A program made the position numbers and the translations under genes. A stretch of DNA of 64,000 nucleotides from Ruminococcus sp. (GTDB lineage: Bacteria > Bacillota > Clostridia > Oscillospirales > Ruminococcaceae): NCBI GenBank assembly GCA_021205185.1, contig JAJPYB010000008.1, positions 62,001 to 126,000 of the forward strand. Direction: 5' to 3'. Under the pieces are notes generated by a model, which saw only the letters and a list, made by a program, of their open reading frames with translations, did no database searches and was not told where the DNA came from. Of the stretch, positions 19,881-29,525 are shown one piece after another (position 1 is the stretch's first letter; every line of letters starts with the position of its first letter).

Positions 19881-20810
19881 TTATCTGTTAAGAAGCTTTT
19901 CAGCTTCAGTCATCATTTCCTCAATCATTTCAGCAGCAGGCTGAATTTTTGTAACCATACCTGCAATAGCTCCGCAAAGGAACGAGCCCTCTTCGAGGTT
20001 TCCGTCCTTAACTGCCTTGCGAAGCGAGCCGAGAGTAATTTCTTCAAACTCGTCAGGAGTTATAGAGCCGTTCATTTCGCCGCTTGCAAGACGCTTTGAA
20101 AACTTTGTCTTTACGTTTCTGCAAGGGTGTCCTGTTGTTCTTCCCGTAACGATAGAATCTGTATCCTTTGCCTTGATTACAAGCTCCTTGTAGGTCGGGT
20201 GAATCTGACATTCCTCAGAAGCCAGAAAACGAGTTCCAATCTGAACTCCTTCAGCTCCTAACATAAACGAAGCCGCAATTCCTCTGCCGTCGGCAATTCC
20301 GCCAGCCGCTAAAACTGGAATTTCTACAGCGTCTACAACCTGAGGAACCAGGCACATAGTGGTGTTCTCGCCGATATGTCCGCCCGATTCAGTGCCCTCT
20401 GCAATTACTGCGTCAGCTCCGGCTCTTTCCATTCTCTTGGCGAGAGCTACCGACGGCACAACAGGAATAACCTTGATGCCAGCTTCCTTCCAGGCAGCCA
20501 TATACTTTCCAGGGTTTCCGGCACCCGTTGTAACGACAGGAACTCCCTCGTCGATAACAAGCTGCGCTAAATCCTCTGTATTCGGACTCATCAGCATAAT
20601 GTTTACGCCGAACGGCTTGTCGCCGACTGCTGCTTTTGTCTTTCTGATTTCATCTCTGAGGTAGTCGATTGGCGCGCTTCCGCCGGCTATCAGTCCAACG
20701 CCGCCAGCGTTAGTAACAGCTGATGCCAGAGTGGATTCAGCAACCCATGCCATACCGCCCTGAATGATAGGATATTTACAACCTAAAAGCTCAGTAATTC
20801 TTGTTGTCAT
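19881..20810 (-). CDS. fabK: enoyl-ACP reductase II (FabK-type)
   Basis: GCKYPIIQGGMAWVAESTLASAVTNAGGVGLIAGG. Confidence 0.95.
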   Translation of the reverse strand: MTTRITELLGCKYPIIQGGMAWVAESTLASAVTNAGGVGLIAGGSAPIDYLRDEIRKTKAAVGDKPFGVNIMLMSPNTEDLAQLVIDEGVPVVTTGAGNPGKYMAAWKEAGIKVIPVVPSVALAKRMERAGADAVIAEGTESGGHIGENTTMCLVPQVVDAVEIPVLAAGGIADGRGIAASFMLGAEGVQIGTRFLASEECQIHPTYKELVIKAKDTDSIVTGRTTGHPCRNVKTKFSKRLASGEMNGSITPDEFEEITLGSLRKAVKDGNLEEGSFLCGAIAGMVTKIQPAAEMIEEMMTEAEKLLNR

Positions 20811-20822
20811 AGCAAATTCTCC

Positions 20823-21818
20823 TTAATATTCAAATATAACGCTTCCGAAGGTAAGTCCTGCTCCGAAGCCTACTATACAAATTTTATCTCCTCTCTTGAC
20901 AGCTCCGCTGTGAACTGCGTCGCAAAGCGCAAGTGGAACACTCGCAGAAGATGTGTTTCCGTATTCCTCAAGGTTTAAGAAGAACTTTTCAAGCGGGAGG
21001 GATAAATTCTTCGCCGCTGTTTCAATGATTCTCTTGTTGGCCTGATGAGGGATTATACAATCTATATCGTTTGGAGCAATGCCGAGAGTCTCGCAGGTCT
21101 TTTCGCAAGCGAACGGTAAAATTTTTGTCGCAAACTTGTAAACCTCTCTGCCGTCCTGGAAAAGGCAATTATTATCTCTCTTTGGCATATCGTCTTCAAT
21201 TACAACCTCGCCGTTTGAAAAGGGAGTGTGCGAATCGTAGCTCTTAGCGAGCAGGAACTTTGCGCCGTTTCCGTCAGCTCCTAAAAATGAAGAGTAAACT
21301 GTGTTCTCTTTCTTTTCCAAAACTACAGCTGCTGCGCCGTCGCCAAACAAAACGCAGGTTGCACGGTCGGTATAGTCGGTAATTTTTGAAAGCTCCTCTG
21401 CGGAAATTACAAGCGCATACTTTAAATTCTCATCAGTTTGAAGGTAACGTTTTGCCATATCGAAGCCGTATACAAATCCCGAGCAAGCGCAGTTTACGTC
21501 AATCGTCATAGCGTTTTTTGCGCCAAGCTCACGCTGAACAATACAGGATACCGACGGCGTGGAATAGTCGTTAGTGATAGTTGTAACTATTATAAGTCCA
21601 ATATCGTCTGGCGAAATGCCTGCGTCTTCAACAGCGTTCTTTGCCGCTTCGGCACCTAAATACCAGGTAGGCTCGCCATTTGAAATGTGACGCTTTTTGA
21701 TTCCTGTTCGGGTGGTAATCCACTCGTCGTTTGTTTCTACAATTTTTGAAAAATCCTCGTTTGTCGCAACAGTTTCCGGCGCACATTTACCAACGCCGAG
21801 AATTTTAACTCCGGTCAT
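20823..21818 (-). CDS. fabH: beta-ketoacyl-ACP synthase III
   Basis: Start reassigned to MTGVKILGVGKCAPE; TRTGIKKRHI, CACSGFVYG. Confidence 0.96.
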   Translation of the reverse strand: MTGVKILGVGKCAPETVATNEDFSKIVETNDEWITTRTGIKKRHISNGEPTWYLGAEAAKNAVEDAGISPDDIGLIIVTTITNDYSTPSVSCIVQRELGAKNAMTIDVNCACSGFVYGFDMAKRYLQTDENLKYALVISAEELSKITDYTDRATCVLFGDGAAAVVLEKKENTVYSSFLGADGNGAKFLLAKSYDSHTPFSNGEVVIEDDMPKRDNNCLFQDGREVYKFATKILPFACEKTCETLGIAPNDIDCIIPHQANKRIIETAAKNLSLPLEKFFLNLEEYGNTSSASVPLALCDAVHSGAVKRGDKICIVGFGAGLTFGSVIFEY

Positions 21819-22018
21819 TTTCTCTGCTCCTTTAATTTTTGTGTTTTCAAGTACAAATCTATTGTCAAAAATTTGAAGTTGTGTTATACTGAAATACAAG
21901 ATGAAACCTTGCCGCAGACGACAAGGGCACATCCTGTCTTTATTATACAATAAATTAGGTCAAATATCAAGTGTTAATTGCCAAATTGTTGAAGGAGTAA
22001 TTAAAAAGGAGAGTTATT

Positions 22019-22942
22019 ATGTCAAAAAAAGTATTTCTGTTTTCAGGTCAGGGCTCGCAGTATGTTTCAATGGCGAGCGAGCTTTATAATTTAAGCGACA
22101 ACGCAAGGAAGGTCTTTGATACTGCCAATGAGGTTTTAGGCTACGACCTAAGGAGTATAGTGTTTGACGGCCCTGAGGAGGAACTTAACAAAACAAAGTA
22201 TTCGCAGCCTGCTATTATGGCGACATCTCTTGCAGCCTTTGAAGCGGTAAGAGAAAAGGGAGTGGAGTTTGAAGCGGTAGCCGGTCATTCGCTCGGCGAA
22301 TACGCAGCAATGGTTGCAAGCGGTATGGTAAGTATTGAGGACGGCTTTAAGCTAATTCGGGCAAGAGCGGAAGCTATGCAAAAGGCGGCAGAAGAAAACG
22401 AGGGCGCAATGTGCGCTATTATCGGGCTTAGCTCTGACGAGGTGGAGAAGGCTTGCGCCGAAACGGAGGGCTATGTAGTTGCCGTAAACTACAACTCTCC
22501 GGTTCAGACGGTAATAGCAGGAGAGGTAAGCGCCGTAGATAAGGCAGTTGAAAGGTTTACCGAGCTAAAGGCAAGATGTATGCGCCTTAATGTTGCAAGC
22601 GCATTTCATTCAAAGCTTATGCAGTCTGCTGCTGACGAGTTTATTAAAACCGCTCAGACGATAACCTTTAACCCGCCGAGCGTTGAATTTTATTCAAACG
22701 TTTTGGGAACTCGCCTGACAAGCTTTTCTGATATGCCTGAGCTTCTGGCGAAGCATATAGTATCGCCTGTTAAGTTTGTAAGCGAGCTTGAATGTATGAA
22801 GGAAGCAGGCTTTGATACGTTTATAGAGCTTGGACCTAACAAGGTTTTAACAGGCTTGGTTAGAAAAACGCTTAAGGACGTAACTCATCTTAATGTTGAA
22901 AATGAAAAAACGCTGGCAAAGGCACTTGAAGTATTAAAGTAG
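22019..22942 (+). CDS. fabD: malonyl CoA-ACP transacylase
   Basis: FLFSGQGSQYVSMA, GHSLGEYAAMVA; divergent from fabH. Confidence 0.96.
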   Translation: MSKKVFLFSGQGSQYVSMASELYNLSDNARKVFDTANEVLGYDLRSIVFDGPEEELNKTKYSQPAIMATSLAAFEAVREKGVEFEAVAGHSLGEYAAMVASGMVSIEDGFKLIRARAEAMQKAAEENEGAMCAIIGLSSDEVEKACAETEGYVVAVNYNSPVQTVIAGEVSAVDKAVERFTELKARCMRLNVASAFHSKLMQSAADEFIKTAQTITFNPPSVEFYSNVLGTRLTSFSDMPELLAKHIVSPVKFVSELECMKEAGFDTFIELGPNKVLTGLVRKTLKDVTHLNVENEKTLAKALEVLK

Positions 22943-22948
22943 AAAAAT

Positions 22949-22975
22949 CCCCGTCAAGGAAATTCCCTGACGGGG
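22949..22975 (+). terminator. Bidirectional terminator between fabD and the lipoprotein gene
   Basis: CCCCGTCAaggaaattcccTGACGGGG. Confidence 0.75.
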
Positions 22976-22982
22976 TGGTTTT

Positions 22983-24023
22983 TTATTCGCTAATCTTCTT
23001 TACAAGTTCCTCAATCACATCCACATCAAACTCGTTTTTCTCGATATAGCTCTCGTCGCCGAATGTTGGCGGAAACGCAACAAGCGTGTTGTAGAGCTTG
23101 GTGGCTTGTTCAAAGAAGTCGTCAAGCTGAGCTTGCTTTTGTGAATCTTCCTCGTAAACCTCAACGCCTATCGCTTCGATGTTAGGCTTATAGGCTAAAA
23201 AGTAATCAAGCGTAGAGGTTATATAGGATATATCAATTCCGGATTCAATTCCGGATGCATCGTAATTATCAAGAGCCATATTCATATAATCCACAAGAAT
23301 GAAGTATGCTCTCCAATAAAAGCCTGATTCCACGTCGTCTTCATCTTCTGCAATTTCTATCTCTACTTCTTTAATATCATCAGCCTTATAAAGTCTGCAA
23401 TACATTTCAACAAGAGTAAACAAATTCTCGACAGAGCGAATATAGTTGGAAAGATAAATGCTCGCAAAGTTTTCGTTAATAGCGACTGATTGAATCACCA
23501 TATTGTAAACGCCCAGTTTTATAAATACTGCTGTTTCAGGAAGCGTTTCTTCGCTTGTGGGAAACACACCATTTCTTTCAGCAAGCATATCGTATAGCTC
23601 ACGTGTGGCATCGGAAAATGAAATGTATGCGTCCCTGAACATTGCGTTAGAAATTTCGCTCGCAGCAGTTACATACTGGTCGCAGGAATCCAGATATTCA
23701 GAGATAGCATTCATATCATCGGCAATTCCGTCATCTGTGGTAATTGAATCAGTATCTAAATCAGGATCATTCAAATCTTCAAAAACTCCGCCATAATAAT
23801 AGTGTATGACACATTCAAAACGCTTGTAAAGTCCATTTGCCTTTCGTTGAAGCGTTATCATTTCATCGCTTGCGGCAAACGGCTCTATTGCTTCCTCATA
23901 GGTAAGCGCTTCGCTTTCGCTTGAAACGTCTGGCATTTTAACACTACTATCGTCGTCGCTGTCGCAGGCGACAAAAGAAGCCGCAATCGCTAACGCTAAA
24001 ATAATGCTTAATAGTTTTTTCAT
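22983..24023 (-). CDS. lipoprotein of unknown function (paralog 1)
   Basis: MKKLLSIILALAIAASFVACDSDDD signal peptide with lipobox. Confidence 0.85.
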   Translation of the reverse strand: MKKLLSIILALAIAASFVACDSDDDSSVKMPDVSSESEALTYEEAIEPFAASDEMITLQRKANGLYKRFECVIHYYYGGVFEDLNDPDLDTDSITTDDGIADDMNAISEYLDSCDQYVTAASEISNAMFRDAYISFSDATRELYDMLAERNGVFPTSEETLPETAVFIKLGVYNMVIQSVAINENFASIYLSNYIRSVENLFTLVEMYCRLYKADDIKEVEIEIAEDEDDVESGFYWRAYFILVDYMNMALDNYDASGIESGIDISYITSTLDYFLAYKPNIEAIGVEVYEEDSQKQAQLDDFFEQATKLYNTLVAFPPTFGDESYIEKNEFDVDVIEELVKKISE

Positions 24024-24037
24024 ATAATACCCCATTT

Positions 24038-24075
24038 ATTTAATGCGTAATTCTTAATTCGTAATGCGTAATTTG
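24038..24075 (+). repeat. Heptamer array (AATGCGT/AATTCGT type) between lipoprotein paralogs
   Basis: TTTAATGCGTAATTCTTAATTCGTAATGCGTAATTTG. Confidence 0.85.
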
Positions 24076-24086
24076 TAGTAAAAGCA

Positions 24087-25079
24087 TTAGAAGTTCGATG
24101 CGCCGAGCGAGTCCACATCAAACTCGTTCTTTGTAATATAGCTCTCGTCGCCAAACGAAGGCGGCGTTGCAACAAGCGTGTTATAGAGCTTTGTCGCTTG
24201 CTCAAAGAAATCTTCAAGCTGCGCTTGCTTTTGTGAATCGCCCTCGTAAGCTTCGGCAAGCATAGCCTCAGCGTTTGGCTGATATACCAAAAACGAGTTA
24301 ATGGTTGTGGTTATGTAGGAAATATCAATTCCAGACGCATCGTTCGAGAGGTTTACAGCGCTAAGATACGAGTCCATTAAAGATAACGCTCTGCTTGAAA
24401 AGCTTGTAGAATCCAGTCCCATAGTAGTGTTCGCAATAGCCTCTTCGGTCGAAAGCATACAATACGCTTCGGCAACGGTAAACAATTGCTGAACGGCGTA
24501 AACGTAATCGTGAAGGTAGTCGCTTGCTCTGCTTTCGTCAACAGCAGCAGACTGCAAAACCATATTGTAAAGACCGAGCTTTGTAAGGCTTAAAGCTTCT
24601 TCGATAGTTCCCTCGTCGGACGAGATTTCTCCGTTTCTGTCTGCAAGAGAGCTGTACATTTCACGAGTAGTGTCAGAAAACGAGATGTACGCATCTCTTA
24701 CCATAGCGTTAGAAAGTCCGCTCGCAGTAGTTACGTATTGGTCGCAAGAGTCGATATAATCCTCGATTACCTTTAAGTCGTCGGAAATTCCGTCCTCGGT
24801 GGTAATAGTAACGCCGTTGTCGTCGGTAGCAGAATACGGACTCCAGCCGCAATAGTAAGCGATAATACATTCGAGATGATCGTAAAGCTCGTTTGCTTTT
24901 TGTTGAAGCGTCTGAATTTCCTCACTTGCAACAAACGGCTCTATTGCTTCCTCGTAAGTAAGCGCTTCGCTTTCGCTTGAAACGTCTGGCATTTTAACAC
25001 TACTATCGTCGTCGCTGTCGCAGGCGGCAAATGAAGCCGCCAAAGTGAGAGCTAAAATAATGCTTAGTAATTTTTTCAT
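24087..25079 (-). CDS. lipoprotein of unknown function (paralog 2)
   Basis: MKKLLSIILALTLAASFAACDSDDDSSVKMPDVSSESEALTYEEAIEPF nearly identical N-terminus to paralog 1. Confidence 0.85.
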   Translation of the reverse strand: MKKLLSIILALTLAASFAACDSDDDSSVKMPDVSSESEALTYEEAIEPFVASEEIQTLQQKANELYDHLECIIAYYCGWSPYSATDDNGVTITTEDGISDDLKVIEDYIDSCDQYVTTASGLSNAMVRDAYISFSDTTREMYSSLADRNGEISSDEGTIEEALSLTKLGLYNMVLQSAAVDESRASDYLHDYVYAVQQLFTVAEAYCMLSTEEAIANTTMGLDSTSFSSRALSLMDSYLSAVNLSNDASGIDISYITTTINSFLVYQPNAEAMLAEAYEGDSQKQAQLEDFFEQATKLYNTLVATPPSFGDESYITKNEFDVDSLGASNF

Positions 25080-25096
25080 ATAAAGTCCTCCTCTTT

Positions 25097-25236
25097 ATAA
25101 TTCGTAATTCGTAATGCATTAGGCTTCGCCTAACGCTCGGCACGCATTATACTTCGTAAAACGCTTTGTTGCCTGTTCTATTTACGAGGTGTAAAAGTTG
25201 ATTGGAAAATTTGTTTCTCACCGCCGACGGCGGAAA
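25097..25236 (+). repeat. Composite repeat: heptamer array + palindrome + GGC/GCC hairpin + conserved tail + GC hairpin
   Basis: TAATTCGTAATTCGTAATGCATTAGGCTTCGCCTAACGCTCGGCACGCATTATACTTCGTAAAACGCTTTGTTGCCTGTTCTATTT...GATTGGAAAATTTGTTTC...CCGCCGACGGCGG. Confidence 0.85.
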
Positions 25237-25316
25237 TGATATAGTAAATTCTTATGCATTTTCTCTTTTTTATTTATTTTGAAATACGAATCCTAAATAT
25301 TTTGTGTAAAACTTAA

Positions 25317-25340
25317 AAATCCCCCGAGATAGGGGGATTT
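25317..25340 (-). terminator. Terminator of the iron-dependent alcohol dehydrogenase gene
   Basis: AAATCCCCCgagataGGGGGATTT. Confidence 0.7.
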
Positions 25341-25434
25341 AAGTCTGTAAACATAGCAGGAAGCTTCAGGCGAAGCAACCCGCTTTAGTTTTTGACATAA
25401 AAGAAAAAGATCAAAAACTGAAAATGTTTGATTT

Positions 25435-26580
25435 TTAAAATGCTGTCTTGTAAAGCTCTAGGATTGACTCTACCGTGCAAGGTCTTGGATTTCCGCCTGT
25501 GCAAACGTCAGCAAAAGCAGACTCTGCAAGAGCCGGAAGATCCTCTTCCTTAACGCCTATTTCGTGAAGCTTTTCAGGAATGCCAACGTCCTTTGAAAGC
25601 TGCTTAACAGCGTCAACAGCTGCCTTTCTGTAAGCGTCCTGATCCATTCCCGTTGTGTCAACGCCCATAGCCTCAGCGATGTCCTTGAACTTTTCGCCTG
25701 TATATGGTGCGTTATACTCCATAACATAAGGCAAAAGAACAGCGTTTGCAACTCCGTGAGGTGTGTCGTAGAACGCGCCGAGTGGGTGAGCCATTCCGTG
25801 AACAACTCCAAGTCCTACATTTGAAAATCCCATTCCTGCAACATATTGACCGAGAGCCATATCCTCTCTGCCCTTTGGTTCGTTAGCTACTGCCGAGCGA
25901 AGAGATCTTGAAATGATTTCAATAGCCTTTAGGTGCATCATATCTGTAAGCTCCCATGCAGCGAGAGTTGTGTAGCCCTCAATAGCGTGAGTAAGAGCGT
26001 CCATACCTGTTGAAGCTGTAAGTCCCTTTGGCATTGAGGACATCATATCGCTGTCGATTACTGCAACAACCGGAATGTCGTGCGGGTCAACGCAAACGAA
26101 CTTTCTCTTCTTCTCCTCATCTGTGATAACGTAGTTGATTGTTACCTCAGCGGCTGTTCCTGCTGTTGTTGGAACGGCGATAATAGGAACGCAAGGATTC
26201 TTGGTATCAACTGCGCCCTCAAGAGAAGTTACGTCGCCATATTCAGGGTTTGCGATAATAATTCCGATAGCCTTAGCAGTATCCATTGCGGAGCCGCCGC
26301 CGATAGCGATAAGTGAATCAGCATCTGCTGCCTTGAAAGCTGCGATTCCGTTTTTAACAACAGTTACAGTTGGGTTAGCTTTAACGTCTGAGAAAATCTC
26401 GTAAGGATGTCCAGCCTCATCAAGAAGCTTGGTAACCTTTTGTGTTACTCCGAATTTTACAAGGTCAGGGTCTGTAACAACGAGAGTTTTCTTAAAGCCG
26501 CGCTTTTTTACCTCGCCGACAATTTCGCCTATCGAGCCTGCGCCAAAATAGGACGTTTCGTTTAAAATCATTCTTGCCAT
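25435..26580 (-). CDS. fucO: iron-containing alcohol dehydrogenase, lactaldehyde reductase-like
   Basis: GGGSAMDTAKAIGII, GMDALTHAIEGY, GVVHGMAHPLGAFYDTPHG; functional link to the fucose genes is inferred. Confidence 0.85.
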   Translation of the reverse strand: MARMILNETSYFGAGSIGEIVGEVKKRGFKKTLVVTDPDLVKFGVTQKVTKLLDEAGHPYEIFSDVKANPTVTVVKNGIAAFKAADADSLIAIGGGSAMDTAKAIGIIIANPEYGDVTSLEGAVDTKNPCVPIIAVPTTAGTAAEVTINYVITDEEKKRKFVCVDPHDIPVVAVIDSDMMSSMPKGLTASTGMDALTHAIEGYTTLAAWELTDMMHLKAIEIISRSLRSAVANEPKGREDMALGQYVAGMGFSNVGLGVVHGMAHPLGAFYDTPHGVANAVLLPYVMEYNAPYTGEKFKDIAEAMGVDTTGMDQDAYRKAAVDAVKQLSKDVGIPEKLHEIGVKEEDLPALAESAFADVCTGGNPRPCTVESILELYKTAF

Positions 26581-26767
26581 TTTAAAAATCTCCTTTTTAT
26601 AAAATTTTGTAAAGCAGTTATACCGCCATTGGGAAGATTTTACACCTTTCCAACGGGTCTATATATATTATAGTAAATTTATGTGAAAATTACAAGATCG
26701 AGATTACTGTTAAAATGCACAAGAAATGAGCCTGATTTTTGTGCATAATGTAAAAAACAGGGCTGAT

Positions 26768-27100
26768 TCAATTCGTAATTCGTAATTGGGGTGCTGGAGG
26801 GGACTTTGCGATGCAATTTGTAAAAAGATTGCGAGGAAGTTATCCAGCGCCTTTAATTCATAATTCTTAATCGGGGCGGCAACTTCGTTGCCACATCCTA
26901 TTTTACAAAGCGGAAAAAAGAATGCCAAAATTAGTTCTTAAACAGCACGCATTAGGCTTCGCCTAAACACGCATTATACTTCGTAAAACGCTTCGTTGCC
27001 CCTATCATCATCTCAAAATGATCCCACATTGTGCTTTGCAATAATACGCATTATGCTACGCCTAATGCATGGCGGGAGGGTAGCTGCGTCAATTAACACC
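26768..27100 (+). repeat. Cluster of structured repeat modules (heptamer arrays, 62-nt hairpin, palindromes)
   Basis: Array TTCAATTCGTAATTCGTAATT; hairpin 26790-26851; GGCAACTTCGTTGCC; GCATTAGGCTTCGCCTAAACACGCATTATACTTCGTAAAACGC. Confidence 0.85.
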
Positions 27101-27150
27101 AAACGTAAAATTTTCCAGACCTCACTTGTATTTGAGGAAAATTATGCTAT

Positions 27151-27235
27151 ACTAGAAGCTAGAAGCTGTTTTCTCAAGCAAAATCTAGTAATCTAGCGAC
27201 TAGCGACTAGCCGTCTAGAAGGCTCGAAGCTAGAC
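27151..27235 (+). repeat. CTAG-type tandem repeat array 1
   Basis: CTAGAAGCTAGAAG...TCTAGTAATCTAGCGACTAGCGACTAGCCGTCTAG. Confidence 0.85.
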
Positions 27236-27253
27236 TCCCGCCCTTTCAGGGCG

Positions 27254-27418
27254 GAGCAATTCGTAACGCATTAGGCTACGCCTAACGCTGGGCGACTGCA
27301 TTATACTTCGTAAATGCTTGTCGCCCATTCTATTTTACAAAGTGCAAAAGGCGATCGGGGCGATTGGGAAGATTGTTTCACTCCTGCCCCCGCCGAAGGC
27401 GGGAGAGGAGCGATTTCC
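27254..27418 (+). repeat. Composite heptamer/palindrome repeat
   Basis: GGAGCAATTCGTAACGCATTAGGCTACGCCTAACGCTGGGCGACTGCATTATACTTCGTAAATGCTTGTCGCCCATTCTATTTTACAAAGTGCAAAAGGCGAT... Confidence 0.85.
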
Positions 27419-27455
27419 AACTCCACGTTGCGCAATTGCTGTAAGTATAAAAGCA

Positions 27456-27503
27456 AAATCTAGCAATCTAGGCGTCTAGTGACTAGACGCCTAGAAGCTA
27501 GAA
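27456..27503 (+). repeat. CTAG-type tandem repeat array 2 with perfect palindrome
   Basis: AAAATCTAGCAATCTAGGCGTCTAGTGACTAGACGCCTAGAAGCTAG. Confidence 0.85.
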
Positions 27504-27540
27504 AACCAGAGTGTGTGTTTGCTGAAAAAGTATAAAACCA

Positions 27541-27582
27541 AAAATCTAGCTATCTAGCGACTAGCAACTAGCGACTAAAAGG
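27541..27582 (+). repeat. CTAG-type tandem repeat array 3 adjoining the RBS of the chromate transporter gene
   Basis: AAAATCTAGCTATCTAGCGACTAGCAACTAGCGACTAAAAGG. Confidence 0.85.
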
Positions 27583-27591
27583 AGGTCTAGT

Positions 27592-28161
27592 ATGAAGGAA
27601 AGCAAATGGAGAAGGTGCTTGTCACTATTTTTGCAATTTATGAAAATCGGAGCGTTTACCTTTGGCGGAGGATACGCTATGATTCCGATTATGCAAAGAG
27701 AGTTTGTTGACAATCACCACTATATAAAAAAGGAAGATATACTTGACATTATGGCGATAAGTCAGTCGACGCCGGGAGCAATCTCAGTAAATTCCGCAAC
27801 CTTTATCGGTCAGCAGATAGCAGGCTTCTGGGGAGCTTTTTTCGCAACCGTCGGACTTATCATACCGCCGTATATTTTTATTCTTATAATTTCGGGAATA
27901 CTCGGCTGGTTTGAAACGCAAAAGTACGTTCAGTACGCTTTTATGGGGATAAGAGCAGGCGTTTTAGCACTTATTGCAAAGGCAATGATTACAATGTTCA
28001 AGCAATGCCCAAAGGATATAATAGCTTATATTTTAATGGCAGTATCGCTTGTAGCCTCGGTTTTTTTAGATGTAAACCTGATAATAATTCTGGTGGTTTG
28101 CGCCGTTATAGGACTTGTAGCGTCGCTTACAAGAAATAAGAAAACAAAGGAGGACAAGTAA
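27592..28161 (+). CDS. chrA: chromate transporter, short-chain subunit
   Basis: FTFGGGYAMIPIMQREFVDN, QSTPGAISVNSATFIG. Confidence 0.93.
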   Translation: MKESKWRRCLSLFLQFMKIGAFTFGGGYAMIPIMQREFVDNHHYIKKEDILDIMAISQSTPGAISVNSATFIGQQIAGFWGAFFATVGLIIPPYIFILIISGILGWFETQKYVQYAFMGIRAGVLALIAKAMITMFKQCPKDIIAYILMAVSLVASVFLDVNLIIILVVCAVIGLVASLTRNKKTKEDK

Positions 28162-28763
28162 TGGTACTGACCTTCCTTCGTTTGTTTTTGACATTTGCAA
28201 AAATCGGACTTTTCACAATCGGAGGCGGCTATGCAATGCTTCCGCTTATACAGGACGAAATCGCCGCAAACAACTGGATGTCGGGCGAGGAGCTTATTAA
28301 CTTTATCGCTGTTTCCGAGTCAACTCCCGGAACCTTCGCTGTAAATATTTCAACCTATATCGGCTCTCAGGTTTGCGCAGATTACGGTCTTGTCGGAAAG
28401 ATTATCGGCGGCGCCTGCGCAACGCTCGGAGTTATTACGCCGTCATTTATAATAATTTTGTTAGTAGCGAAGTTTTACAAGCAGTTTAAAAGCAGCAGAG
28501 TTGTGTCGGGACTGATGTACGGACTCAGGCCAACTGTAATAGGTCTTATAGCAGCGGCTCTTATAAGCCTTGCAAGCGGCGTTTTCTTTCCGCTGGGAGT
28601 AAGCGTAAGCTATACGCTTAGCTTTAACTTCTGGGCGGCGATTGTTATTTTTGCGATTTGCTTTGTTCTGATAATGAAAAAGCTTCACCCGATATTTATG
28701 GTTCTTATTGCGGCAGCACTTGGCATTTTAGCGGGAGTGATTAACGAGAATTTCTTTGCGTAG
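28161..28763 (+). CDS. chromate transporter, short-chain subunit
   Basis: FTIGGGYAMLPLIQDEI, ESTPGTFAVNISTYIG. Confidence 0.93.
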   Translation: MVLTFLRLFLTFAKIGLFTIGGGYAMLPLIQDEIAANNWMSGEELINFIAVSESTPGTFAVNISTYIGSQVCADYGLVGKIIGGACATLGVITPSFIIILLVAKFYKQFKSSRVVSGLMYGLRPTVIGLIAAALISLASGVFFPLGVSVSYTLSFNFWAAIVIFAICFVLIMKKLHPIFMVLIAAALGILAGVINENFFA

Positions 28764-28772
28764 AAAAGCGAT

Positions 28773-28830
28773 ATAATGCGTAACGCGTAATTCGTAATTC
28801 GTAATTCGTAACGCATTATACTTCGTAAAA
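28773..28830 (+). repeat. Heptamer array + palindrome after the chromate transporter genes
   Basis: TATAATGCGTAACGCGTAATTCGTAATTCGTAATTCGTAACGCATTATACTTCGTAAAAC. Confidence 0.85.
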
Positions 28831-28932
28831 CTATAAAAATCCCCCTCCCCGTTGGGGAGGAGGGATTGATAACATCACGCAATACGAGATTCTATTCTAC
28901 TAAAAATGTCAGATTTCCGTCTCATCTATATC

Positions 28933-29499
28933 CTAATAAAATAGTCCAGCTTTGCTAAGCGCCTTGGTTACCGAAAAGCCTAAAATTGTCGCTGCGGCAA
29001 TTTTTATAAGGTCAACTGCAATAAACGGAATTACGCAAACCGAAAGCGCATAGCCGAATGTTGTTCCCATTGAAATTACAAACCAGATGGTTCCAAGCAG
29101 GTAGCAAAAAGCGAGCGCAATAATCATAGATACCACCATTGCTACAATGTGGTAAGCCGCACCCTTTTTGATAAAGCTTCTTGTGATAAGCGAAACGATA
29201 ATAGCCATAATAGGGTACGCTACGATATATCCGCCTGTAGGGCCTGCTAAAACCTGAAATCCGCCTTTGAAGCCTGAAAATACAGGTAGTCCGACAGCAC
29301 CGATCAGAATGTAAACGAGCGACGACATAAAGGACAAATTCCAAGGCAAAATCGCCGCCGTCAGGAAAATACAGAAGGTTCCGAGCGAAATAGGAACAGG
29401 ACCTATTGGAATTGACATTGGAGCTAATACGCAGCAAAGAGCAGTAAGCACAGCTGCGATACAAATATTTTTAACTGAAAATTTTAAAGCCTGGTTCAT
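28933..29499 (-). CDS. bioY: biotin transporter BioY
   Basis: AGPTGGYIVAYPIMA and BioY-type TM pattern. Confidence 0.93.
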   Translation of the reverse strand: MNQALKFSVKNICIAAVLTALCCVLAPMSIPIGPVPISLGTFCIFLTAAILPWNLSFMSSLVYILIGAVGLPVFSGFKGGFQVLAGPTGGYIVAYPIMAIIVSLITRSFIKKGAAYHIVAMVVSMIIALAFCYLLGTIWFVISMGTTFGYALSVCVIPFIAVDLIKIAAATILGFSVTKALSKAGLFY

Positions 29500-29525
29500 T
29501 TTCTCTCCTTGTTAAAGCTTCAACG

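Noticed and set aside
26768-27590. CRISPR-like appearance of regularly spaced short repeats
   Set aside because: Units are contiguous 7-nt or CTAG-type repeats without 25-40 nt unique spacers, and no cas genes are nearby.
28685-28882. ORF containing MRYELRITNYALRI
   Set aside because: Peptide is a translation of the heptamer array; not a real gene. The same applies to 24020..24259, 26710..26928 and the N-terminal extension of 51085..52617 (ITHYELRI).
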